DNA from: an uncultured Erysipelotrichaceae bacterium
Lineage (GTDB): Bacteria > Bacillota_I > Bacilli_A > Erysipelotrichales > Erysipelotrichaceae
Reading direction: 5' to 3'
Assembly: GCA_902782955.1 (NCBI GenBank)
Contig: CACZPD010000125.1
Span: 1-11,857, forward strand
Length of the DNA stretch: 11,857 nucleotides
Shown: one piece after another, positions 1 to 5,734 of the stretch
Layout: the number at the start of each line of letters is the position of its first letter
Numbering within the stretch: position 1 is the first letter of the stretch
Program-made: the position numbers and the translations under genes
The notes under the pieces: generated by a model
The model's database searches: none
Told to the model about the DNA's origin: nothing
What the model saw: only the letters and a program-made list of their open reading frames with translations

Positions 1-1
1 A

Positions 2-145
2 TACCATCTGATATGCTTTCTTTGTGAATCATTATATCAGCCGGCAGCGGTAAATGACAGGAATACCATCTTCCTGAAGCAGGATGCAGGCCTATGGACA
101 AAATGGTTTGAAACACTGTTTCATGCGTACATGAAAAATTCGTGA
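2..145 (+). CDS. possible C-terminal end of an unknown gene (partial)
   Basis: One frame is open from the left edge to a TGA at 143-145 and gives 47 residues. The peptide is mostly helical and hydrophobic or aromatic, with a WTKWFETLF stretch near the end, as in the last helices of a small globular or regulatory protein. I do not recognise it. An open run this short can occur by chance, so the call rests on plausible composition and on the same direction as the next gene. The stop is followed by about 93 nt of AT-rich sequence with no terminator-like hairpin and then by the CarD-like gene. Confidence 0.35.
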   Translation, partial: YHLICFLCESLYQPAAVNDRNTIFLKQDAGLWTKWFETLFHAYMKNS

Positions 146-202
146 AAATCGCATAAATATGACATTTTCAGCAATTTGTGAAAAGAAAAAATCAGCAAAA
201 GA

Positions 203-211
203 TGCTAAACT
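203..211 (+). promoter_or_regulatory. extended -10 promoter for the CarD-like gene
   Basis: TGCTAAACT forms an extended -10 (TGn followed by TAAACT at 206-211). No good -35 hexamer lies 16-18 nt upstream. The predicted transcription start near 218 gives a leader of about 21 nt, just long enough for the Shine-Dalgarno at 222-234. The assignment is by motif only. Confidence 0.45.
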
Positions 212-221
212 GTAAACAAGG

Positions 222-234
222 AAAGGTGGTGATC
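222..234 (+). promoter_or_regulatory. near-perfect extended Shine-Dalgarno
   Basis: AAAGGTGGTGATC matches the full 13-nt complement of the 16S rRNA 3' end (AAAGGAGGTGATC) at 12 of 13 positions. It fixes the ATG at 239 as the start of the CarD-like gene and predicts strong translation initiation. Confidence 0.75.
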
Positions 235-238
235 ACTG

Positions 239-769
239 ATGTTTAAGAAGAACGATATCGTCGTATACCGGGGAGAGGTCTGCAAGATCGTCGGAAAACA
301 GCGTTCGGATTTCACGGGAGAGCAGTGTTATATCATGATTCCTTTCTTTCAGCAGGACGGTTCCGTCAGGCATCAGGTTCCTGTTGCGAACAAAGGTGGT
401 CATCTCCGCAATCTCGTTACGAAAGAGGAAATACAGCAGCTGATAGAAAGCACGCCGGATATCGAAATGCTGGAAAACAAACCTGCGAATATGAAAAGTC
501 AGTATGCGGCTCTGCTGAAATCAGAGGATCTGAAGGATCTGATCTGCATTATAAAAACAAGTTTTGCCAGAAATAAAGCCAGACTGGACAGCAACAAGCG
601 TATCGCTTCCATCGACGATGAATACATGCACCGGGCTGAAAAATTCCTGTTTAATGAGATTTCCATCGTTATGGGAATGGATTATGACCAGGCAAAACTG
701 TATTTCGAAACAGAAGTTGCCAAGATCCAGAACAGGACCGGACAGCGTCCTTCCGCTTCCGCCGACTGA
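239..769 (+). CDS. CarD/CdnL-family RNA polymerase-binding transcriptional regulator
   Basis: This 176-residue protein matches the CarD_CdnL_TRCF family. These proteins bind the beta subunit of RNA polymerase through an N-terminal Tudor-like domain and stabilise open promoter complexes with a helical C-terminal domain. Residues 1-62 are the N-terminal domain: it opens with FKKNDIVVYRGEVCKI, has the YIMIP strand at 31-35, and ends in HLRNLVTKEE. Residues 63-165 are helical, with the typical DDEYMHRAEKFLFNE segment at 126-140. It lacks the helicase part of TRCF/Mfd and has normal length for a stand-alone Firmicute CarD-like protein. It has its own extended -10 promoter and a terminator shared with the convergent Sir2 gene. 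Targets cannot be read from the sequence, and it may act globally on promoters rather than on neighbours. Confidence 0.88.
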   Translation: MFKKNDIVVYRGEVCKIVGKQRSDFTGEQCYIMIPFFQQDGSVRHQVPVANKGGHLRNLVTKEEIQQLIESTPDIEMLENKPANMKSQYAALLKSEDLKDLICIIKTSFARNKARLDSNKRIASIDDEYMHRAEKFLFNEISIVMGMDYDQAKLYFETEVAKIQNRTGQRPSASAD

Positions 770-790
770 TACTGCCCCGCACAAAAAGAG

Positions 791-815
791 AAAGCCAGCT
801 GTCAGGCTGGCTTTT
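791..815. terminator. bidirectional terminator between the CarD-like and sir2 genes
   Basis: AAAGCCAGC (791-799) pairs perfectly with GCTGGCTTT (806-814) around a 6-nt loop. A short T run follows on the plus strand, and the complement of AAAAAGAGAAA gives a T-rich tract on the minus strand. It lies 21 nt after the CarD-like stop and abuts the sir2 stop codon, so it serves both genes. Confidence 0.8.
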
Positions 816-1542
816 AACGTGCGATCAGTTTGGGGAAAACATTGGAGAAACTGTCCTGGATCAGAAGATCCGCATAATCATCATACGGAGTTGCGGACCG
901 GTTGATCAGCACAAGTTTGTTTCCTTTGAAATACCGGACCATACCGGCAGCCGGATAGACGACAAGGGAGGTGCCCAGGACGATCAGCGTATCTGCGGAG
1001 GTGATGGCATTCAGCGCGCCGTACATAACGGACTGGTCGAGCCCTTCCTCATACAGGACCACATCCGGCTTGATCATGCCGCCGCAGGAGTCGCAGGAGG
1101 GGATGCCTTCCGCGTCACGGATATACTCCGCATCAAAGAATTTTCCGCATCTGGTGCAGTAATTCCGCAGGATGGACCCATGCAGTTCATATACTTTTTC
1201 TGATCCAGCTTTCTGATGAAGACCGTCGATATTCTGGGTTACCACACCGATGCATTTGCCGATCTTCTCCAGATCCGCCATGAATGTGTGTGTTCTGTTC
1301 GGCTGTGCATCCAGTACCAGCATTTTATCCTTGTAGAAACGATAGAACTCTTCCGGATTCTGAACAAAGAAGGAATGGGAGATGATCTGTTCCGGCGGAT
1401 AACGGTACTGCTGGTTGTAGAGACCGTCCTGGCTGCGGAAATCAGGAATGCCGCTGTCGGTGGAGACGCCGGCACCGGTAAAGAAAACGATTCGTTCACT
1501 GTTGTCAATAATTGTCTGAAGCTGTTCGATTTTATCTGTCAT
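814..1542 (-). CDS. Sir2-family NAD-dependent protein deacylase
   Basis: This is a 242-residue sirtuin, which removes acyl groups from lysines using NAD+ and releases nicotinamide and O-acyl-ADP-ribose. The NAD-binding GAGVSTDSGIPDFR motif is at 23-36, TQNIDGLH at 102-109, catalytic His121 in the LHG motif, and GTS at 190-192. Four zinc cysteines (129, 132, 150, 153) form the structural zinc ribbon. The whole protein is the catalytic core, as usual for bacterial enzymes. It lacks the Tyr/Arg pair typical of CobB-type desuccinylases at the usual place, so deacetylase activity is more likely, though this is inference. The ATG has an AGGAGG site 8 nt upstream (1551-1556) inside the end of the WYL gene. 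The genes overlap by 11 nt, so translation is probably coupled. Confidence 0.93.
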   Translation of the reverse strand: MTDKIEQLQTIIDNSERIVFFTGAGVSTDSGIPDFRSQDGLYNQQYRYPPEQIISHSFFVQNPEEFYRFYKDKMLVLDAQPNRTHTFMADLEKIGKCIGVVTQNIDGLHQKAGSEKVYELHGSILRNYCTRCGKFFDAEYIRDAEGIPSCDSCGGMIKPDVVLYEEGLDQSVMYGALNAITSADTLIVLGTSLVVYPAAGMVRYFKGNKLVLINRSATPYDDYADLLIQDSFSNVFPKLIAR

Positions 1543-2521
1543 TCTTTAATCCTCCTGCATATGTTGACATGATATACTCTCCTGTTTTCCGGATCTCGCA
1601 GATCAGGGACTCGGGTTTCAGTACCGTAATCCGGTCGCAGAACTGCAGAAGCCATCCTGTTAATGTCGGGGTTACGGCAGTCCGGATGCTGGCGGTAAAC
1701 CAGCTGTCAGATACTTCGGAAATGATGATGTTTTTCCCGAATTCATCAAACAGAATGCCTGCAGTATCCGTACGGCATTTCAGGGTAACGGTTTCCGCGG
1801 TTCCGTGATACATATTGAATGATGCGCTCATATGATCATCGATGCGGAAAGGCTTCCTTTCATATTCTCTATCCAGGATCCGCAGATCTTCCATTTTGTC
1901 CAGCCTGTAGTTGGCAAATCCATGATGGTTTTCCGCATATATCACACAATAGTATTTTCCGTTTCCGGAAACAACAGCGTACGGATCCCCCTGATAGCGT
2001 TCTTTTTTTCTGCGGTATTTTTTCTGCTTCGTGACTGTATAGTCAAAATAATAGAATGAGATCTTCTTCTGACTTCTGACAGCGGAAAGCAGTATGTGTA
2101 TGGAAGCAAGCGTACGGGTTCCTTCTTCCTGCTGCGGCGTCAGTGAGATCTGATCAAGAAAACCGCGCTCGTGGACAGACAGGGAAGAACCGATCACTGT
2201 TTTCAGCACATTGCGGTCTTCTTCGGACAGAAAGCGTATCCTGCTGACAGCATCATTCAGCACAAAAGCCTGATCCAGAGACATTGTCCTGCAAAGATAA
2301 TATCCCTGTGTTGTCTTATGATTGACAAAGCGGATATCGATTCCTTCATCCTGCATGGCATGAATATAGGAAAGGATTGTCCGTGAATCAGGACTTATCC
2401 CGTAATCGGTTTCCAGAGCGGCAATGATCCCTGGCATTGACAGCAAATGATCCTGGTCTGTATTTTCAGCCAGGACAGAGTAAAGAATATAAGGAATTCT
2501 TGCACGGTCGCCTTTTTTCAT
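1532..2521 (-). CDS. WYL-domain transcriptional regulator
   Basis: This 329-residue protein has the layout of the WYL family: DNA-binding regulators whose WYL domain senses a ligand, often a nucleotide or nucleic acid. Residues 5-66 form a winged helix-turn-helix (ILYSVLAEN at the start; PDSRTILSYIHAM as the recognition region). Residues 145-215 form the WYL domain, where the name-giving tripeptide reads Tyr190-Tyr191-Cys192, followed by the conserved YRLDK at 205-209. Residues 240-312 match the C-terminal WCX extension. It is the first gene of a leftward pair with the sirtuin and diverges from an orphan membrane protein. It could control either, and autoregulation is common in this family. 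No target is visible in the sequence. Confidence 0.88.
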   Translation of the reverse strand: MKKGDRARIPYILYSVLAENTDQDHLLSMPGIIAALETDYGISPDSRTILSYIHAMQDEGIDIRFVNHKTTQGYYLCRTMSLDQAFVLNDAVSRIRFLSEEDRNVLKTVIGSSLSVHERGFLDQISLTPQQEEGTRTLASIHILLSAVRSQKKISFYYFDYTVTKQKKYRRKKERYQGDPYAVVSGNGKYYCVIYAENHHGFANYRLDKMEDLRILDREYERKPFRIDDHMSASFNMYHGTAETVTLKCRTDTAGILFDEFGKNIIISEVSDSWFTASIRTAVTPTLTGWLLQFCDRITVLKPESLICEIRKTGEYIMSTYAGGLKNDR

Positions 2522-2532
2522 ATCTTTTTATC

Positions 2533-2538
2533 ATTATA
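2533..2538 (-). promoter_or_regulatory. -10 element close to the WYL gene start
   Basis: The minus strand reads a consensus TATAAT at 2538-2533, with a weak TTTTAT at -35 spacing (2556-2561, 17-nt spacer). The predicted start near 2526 would leave only about 5 nt before the ATG at 2521, and no Shine-Dalgarno is evident upstream of that ATG. Confidence 0.45.
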
Positions 2539-2602
2539 CAAAAAAATGCAATGCGATAAAACATACCCCGGCTAAAATGCATACAGAAATGAGGTATGAG
2601 AT

Positions 2603-3133
2603 ATGAAAAAGAAAGACAAACTGTTACTGGCACTGGGTCTGATGCTTGCCGGGTTCGGATATCTGGTTTCCTTTGAACATAAAGCAGCCGCGGCTGCCGG
2701 ACTGTGTGCCCTTATTCTCAGTATGGAAGCGCACAGCTGGAAAGAGATCCGGGAAGCGGCAGTACTGTCCCTGCTTCCGATGACGGCACAGCTCTTTCTG
2801 ATGAGGATGGTATTCCCGGAAGGACTGCCGTCCCTCGGCATACTGATCTGTTTCAATACGATGATCACATGCATGTGGTCATATGATGAAGACGAGGTAC
2901 TGGATAAGCCGATGCAGTATATGATGATATGCATGACTGTTTCCTTTCTGGCAGCCCTGATTCTTCCCGGTCCTTTTATCAGCAGGATCACAGGATTCCC
3001 GGCAGGCGGATTTGTCCGGCTGGTCACACTGATCGGATTCATCTACATGCCGTCCTGCCTCCTGTACGCAGTCCGGACCAGTCTGTTTATAAAAGAAACA
3101 CCCCGCATAAGGATATTTCATCCTGAACATTAG
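2603..3133 (+). CDS. membrane protein of unknown function, six predicted helices
   Basis: I do not recognise this 176-residue protein. Hydrophobic stretches near 7-23, 27-41, 51-70, 77-93, 104-122 and 136-157 predict about six membrane helices, with no signal peptide cleavage site. A charged loop (YDEDEVLDK, 94-102) separates helices 4 and 5, and the tail is short and basic. No catalytic or transport motif is visible. The start is supported by GAGG at 2591-2594, 8 nt before the ATG. The gene is divergent from the WYL regulator across 81 nt and is followed directly by a strong terminator, so it is probably a single-gene unit. The WYL protein is an obvious candidate regulator by position only. 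Confidence 0.72.
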   Translation: MKKKDKLLLALGLMLAGFGYLVSFEHKAAAAAGLCALILSMEAHSWKEIREAAVLSLLPMTAQLFLMRMVFPEGLPSLGILICFNTMITCMWSYDEDEVLDKPMQYMMICMTVSFLAALILPGPFISRITGFPAGGFVRLVTLIGFIYMPSCLLYAVRTSLFIKETPRIRIFHPEH

Positions 3134-3158
3134 CTGTCTGCTGTCAGACGGCTTTTTT
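3132..3158 (+). terminator. rho-independent terminator of the six-helix membrane protein gene
   Basis: AGCTGTCTG (3132-3140) pairs with CAGACGGCT (3145-3153) over 9 bp with one G-U pair and a 4-nt loop, followed by six T. The stem begins inside the TAG stop codon at 3131-3133. Confidence 0.88.
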
Positions 3159-3196
3159 CATTTAGCGGATATGTTTCTGATGCGATGCCTGTTTTG

Positions 3197-3205
3197 TGGT
3201 ACAAT
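3197..3205 (+). promoter_or_regulatory. extended -10 promoter for the small membrane protein/alr unit
   Basis: TGGTACAAT is an extended -10 (TG at 3197-3198, TACAAT at 3200-3205) with only a weak -35 upstream. The predicted start is near 3212. This lies downstream of the ATG at 3171, which supports 3231 as the real start codon of the next gene. Confidence 0.55.
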
Positions 3206-3230
3206 TTCGGATAGCGAAGGGAGGCAGATT

Positions 3231-3668
3231 ATGCAGATTTACAATTCGAATCTTCTTGATCACGGAAAAAGATTCTATCTGGCAATCGCTGCCGGGCTTC
3301 TCAGCGCGCTCGTTCTGGGTATTGTTTATGGTCTGATCAGTTCTGTTCTGCGTGTGCAGGCGTCAATCATCTTTATCGGCTGCGGCTGGTGCATCGGTGA
3401 AGTGATCAGGAGAACCGGAAGGGGAGTCGGCACCAAATTCAGCGTACTCGGCGCATTATGCACACTTCTGTGTATCCTGATCGGAGACGTTACCGCCATG
3501 ACAGGCTTCAGGGGATTATTCTCACTGATCATTGATCCGTCCGGATGGCTTGTATTTCTCCGCGCATGGGCAGCTATGTTCCTGAGTACGAATATCAACG
3601 CACTGCTTGGACTGATTATGCGGGCTGCCGGCGTATATTTCGGATATACGAATTCAGCAATTTACTGA
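3231..3668 (+). CDS. small integral membrane protein of unknown function
   Basis: This protein of 145 residues has hydrophobic segments near 15-38, 43-58, 68-86, 105-120 and 122-136, so four or five membrane helices. A conserved-looking stretch between them combines CIGEVIRRTGRG (54-65) with KFSVLGALCTLL (69-80) and IGD (84-86). I recall similar glycine/arginine motifs in small uncharacterised membrane proteins, but I assign no function. The longer reading frame starts at 3171. I chose the ATG at 3231 because GGGAGG lies 7 nt upstream and the likely promoter falls between the two ATGs. Its stop is 10 nt before alr, so the two genes are probably co-transcribed. Confidence 0.75.
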   Translation: MQIYNSNLLDHGKRFYLAIAAGLLSALVLGIVYGLISSVLRVQASIIFIGCGWCIGEVIRRTGRGVGTKFSVLGALCTLLCILIGDVTAMTGFRGLFSLIIDPSGWLVFLRAWAAMFLSTNINALLGLIMRAAGVYFGYTNSAIY

Positions 3669-3678
3669 GGTGGAAATA

Positions 3679-4788
3679 ATGTACAGAGACACATGGATGG
3701 AAGTGGATCTGGATGCGATCGCTTCCAATTTCAGGGAAATCAAAAGAATATGCGGCAAAAAGATGATTGCTGTTCTGAAAGCCGATGCCTACGGCAGCGG
3801 TGATATTTATGTTGCGGATACAGTACTGGAAGCCGGCGCGGAAATGATCGCGGTCTCCAGCCTTGATGAAGCACTGATCTTCCGGAATGAAGGATATACA
3901 GGCGAGATCCTTATACTCGGTGCCGTACCGGCAGAGTTTATTCCCACACTGATCAGCCATAATATCAGCGTCAACGCATATAGCAGGAAATGGGCGGAAG
4001 AAGCAGCTGCGAAGGGATGCAGGGGGCTCAAGGTGCATCTGAAAGTGGATACCGGCATGAACCGGCTCGGTTTCAAGGAATGCCCGGACCTGAAAGAAGG
4101 TTTTGATATTCTGCAGAAAGCAGGATGCCGGATGGAAGGCATATTTACCCATTTCTGCTGTGCGGATACTGATCGGCAGCTGACACAGAAGCAGTTTGAA
4201 CGGTTCCGGGAAGCAGTCAATTATCTTGCGTATGATTTTCCGTGGATCCACTGTGACAACAGCGATGCAACGATATGGTTCAAAGACGATCTTTCCAATG
4301 CATGCCGGCTTGGCATTTCCATGTACGGGATCTCGGGATTTAAAAATGATCTTCAGCATCCGCTGAGTTTATGGTCCAAAATATCCATGGTCAAGACAGT
4401 CCGCAAAGGAGAAACGATCGGATACGGCGCAACCTATACCGCGGACAGTGACCAGATCATTGCGACATTGCCGATCGGCTATGCGGATGGGTTTATCCGT
4501 GCCAACCAGGGCAGAAAAGTCTATGCAGGCGGACAATATGCTGAGATCGTTGGCAGGGTATGTATGGATCAGTGCATGATCCGCCTTGACAGCGTTCTTC
4601 CGGAAGGGACGGAAGCCGAAATATTCGGGCCGCATATTTCACTGGAGGAAATGGCTGAAGATCTCCATACGATTCCTTATGAGATCATCTGCCTGATCTC
4701 TTCACGGGTAACGAGGAAGTATATCCGTGACGGGAAGAAATATGATGAAGAGAATACCCGGATGGTCAGAAGCCGCATTACAAAATAA
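3679..4788 (+). CDS. alr: alanine racemase (PLP-dependent)
   Basis: Alanine racemase interconverts L- and D-alanine in the cytoplasm and supplies D-alanine for peptidoglycan. The 369-residue protein has the N-terminal barrel with the PLP lysine in VLKADAYG (Lys34). It also has DTGMNRLGF, which carries the conserved PLP-contacting arginine; GYGATYTA, which carries the second catalytic base, tyrosine; and RVCMDQCM in the C-terminal beta domain. Length is normal. The usual YGHG after the PLP lysine reads YGSG here (Ser40), a mild departure. An in-frame GTG at 3670 is less likely than the ATG at 3679, because GAGGTGG (3667-3673) sits at proper distance only from the ATG. It follows a small membrane protein gene by 10 nt and ends at a strong terminator. 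Confidence 0.93.
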   Translation: MYRDTWMEVDLDAIASNFREIKRICGKKMIAVLKADAYGSGDIYVADTVLEAGAEMIAVSSLDEALIFRNEGYTGEILILGAVPAEFIPTLISHNISVNAYSRKWAEEAAAKGCRGLKVHLKVDTGMNRLGFKECPDLKEGFDILQKAGCRMEGIFTHFCCADTDRQLTQKQFERFREAVNYLAYDFPWIHCDNSDATIWFKDDLSNACRLGISMYGISGFKNDLQHPLSLWSKISMVKTVRKGETIGYGATYTADSDQIIATLPIGYADGFIRANQGRKVYAGGQYAEIVGRVCMDQCMIRLDSVLPEGTEAEIFGPHISLEEMAEDLHTIPYEIICLISSRVTRKYIRDGKKYDEENTRMVRSRITK

Positions 4789-4789
4789 A

Positions 4790-4850
4790 GCAGAATTCAG
4801 AAAAGAATCTCCCGTATCATCCGGGAGATTCTTTCAGTTTTCTGCTTTTT
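4790..4850. terminator. strong bidirectional terminator between alr and the lipoprotein gene
   Basis: A perfect 13-bp stem, AAAGAATCTCCCG (4802-4814) with CGGGAGATTCTTT (4822-4834), has a 7-nt loop. An outer arm, GCAGAA (4790-4795) with TTCTGC (4840-4845), extends it, and five T follow on the plus strand. The lipoprotein stop codon (4849-4851, minus strand) lies at its edge, so the hairpin probably ends transcription from both sides. Confidence 0.88.
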
Positions 4851-5607
4851 ATTTATTCCAGGAAATGCCCCAGTCACCGCCTGTGCACCGGATCCATATT
4901 TTGTAAATGCCGGGCTCAACATTCGCTGTCCTTGAAACGGAATAATCACCGCCGGCGTCGATCAGCGTCTCAACGGTCCGGTTGTCCATATCCGTGATCC
5001 AGACACGCAGGGTTCCTTCGCCGGAATGATGCGCGTTGGCTGTGAAAAAGCCGTTTTCCAGATCAAATGTCCATATCCGTGTTCCGTCTTCCTTGATCTT
5101 CATTTCGTTGACGGTGGACGGCGTATCATCAATGTTGGGAGGAGCCGGCGGGGGATCCAGTGGTTTCATGGTCACATCATCCCCGTACTGCTTTTCGGTT
5201 AATGTATATATCCCGTTAACTTTCTGATAGACGAAACGGAACTCCTGGGAAGACAGCAGGCTGCCGTCCATGTAGGAAAATTCTCCGGCGAGAACCGTAT
5301 CGGTCCCATTTGTTACGGCAGAAAGAGAGGAGTCGTTGAATCCTTTATAAGCGTCCTGGCCGATCTCCGAAATAATCTGCTGGGCTGCCATCCGCCGCAG
5401 TTCAACCAGATCTTCACCGGTCACTTCCATGCCGTAATTGGCCTGTTCGTCATTTTCGGTATTGTTATCTTTCTCGGTTTCCTGTCCTTCTGTATCAGTT
5501 TCTGCCGCTGCCGGATCCGGTGTCTTGACGGGATCCTCTTTCTTAGCGGGTGAACAGCCTGTCAGAAGGGCAAGGGAAACGGAGAAGATCAAAATCTTTT
5601 TGTTCAT
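4849..5607 (-). CDS. lipoprotein of unknown function with a C-terminal beta-sandwich-like domain
   Basis: The 252-residue product starts with a lipoprotein signal: basic MNKK, a hydrophobic core, and the lipobox LLTGC with Cys18 as the lipidated residue. It should be anchored outside the membrane. Residues 19-57 are a very acidic, disordered-looking linker rich in Asp, Glu, Thr and Asn. Residues 60-145 form a small mixed domain (an ELRRMAAQQIISEIG helix, then strands). A proline-rich linker (DPPPAPPNIDD, 151-161) leads to a strand-rich domain at 168-252 ending GGDWGISWNK, which resembles accessory beta-sandwich domains. The frame is open to 5679, but I chose the ATG at 5607 because only this start gives an N-terminal signal and it has GAGGGGG upstream (5613-5619). 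No enzyme motif is visible. It diverges from the ROK kinase; a shared role is speculation. Confidence 0.8.
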   Translation of the reverse strand: MNKKILIFSVSLALLTGCSPAKKEDPVKTPDPAAAETDTEGQETEKDNNTENDEQANYGMEVTGEDLVELRRMAAQQIISEIGQDAYKGFNDSSLSAVTNGTDTVLAGEFSYMDGSLLSSQEFRFVYQKVNGIYTLTEKQYGDDVTMKPLDPPPAPPNIDDTPSTVNEMKIKEDGTRIWTFDLENGFFTANAHHSGEGTLRVWITDMDNRTVETLIDAGGDYSVSRTANVEPGIYKIWIRCTGGDWGISWNK

Positions 5608-5630
5608 ATCTTTCCCCCTCGGGCATAGTA

Positions 5631-5639
5631 ATATTAGCA
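5631..5639 (-). promoter_or_regulatory. extended -10 promoter for the lipoprotein gene
   Basis: The minus strand reads TGCTAATAT (TAATAT at 5636-5631 preceded by TGC). The -35 region is poor. The predicted start near 5624 leaves a leader of about 17 nt that holds the Shine-Dalgarno, consistent with translation from the ATG at 5607. Confidence 0.5.
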
Positions 5640-5690
5640 CAAAATCGCTTCCTCGCATGTGTTTCGTGAAAGATTGCAAAAATTATCATG

Positions 5691-5696
5691 TATAAT
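5691..5696 (+). promoter_or_regulatory. -10 element of the ROK kinase promoter
   Basis: A consensus TATAAT lies 38 nt before the ATG at 5735. No convincing -35 is found at 16-18 nt spacing. The predicted start near 5703 leaves room for AAAAAAGGAG (5714-5723). Confidence 0.5.
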
Positions 5697-5734
5697 AAGA
5701 ACAACAGATAAATAAAAAAGGAGCAGTGGTAATT

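Noticed and set aside
814..2521. Sir2 plus WYL as an anti-phage defence module
   Set aside because: The sirtuin is a stand-alone canonical zinc-ribbon deacylase, not an effector fused to a sensor domain. The neighbourhood is housekeeping, with no mobile or defence genes.
3171..3230. Upstream ATG for the small membrane protein
   Set aside because: It lacks a ribosome site and lies upstream of the likely transcription start. The ATG at 3231 has GGGAGG at good distance.
3616..4359. A 247-codon open frame antisense to alr
   Set aside because: It is an out-of-phase shadow of a clearly conserved enzyme, with no ribosome site and an unnatural composition.
5637..5645. A second CIRCE half-site (TTAGCAC) near the lipoprotein promoter
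   Set aside because: There is no matching inverted half at 9-nt spacing, and the TTAGCA bases are explained by the extended -10 on the minus strand.
5608..5679. Upstream start for the lipoprotein
   Set aside because: It would put 24 residues before the signal peptide and lies upstream of the predicted promoter start.
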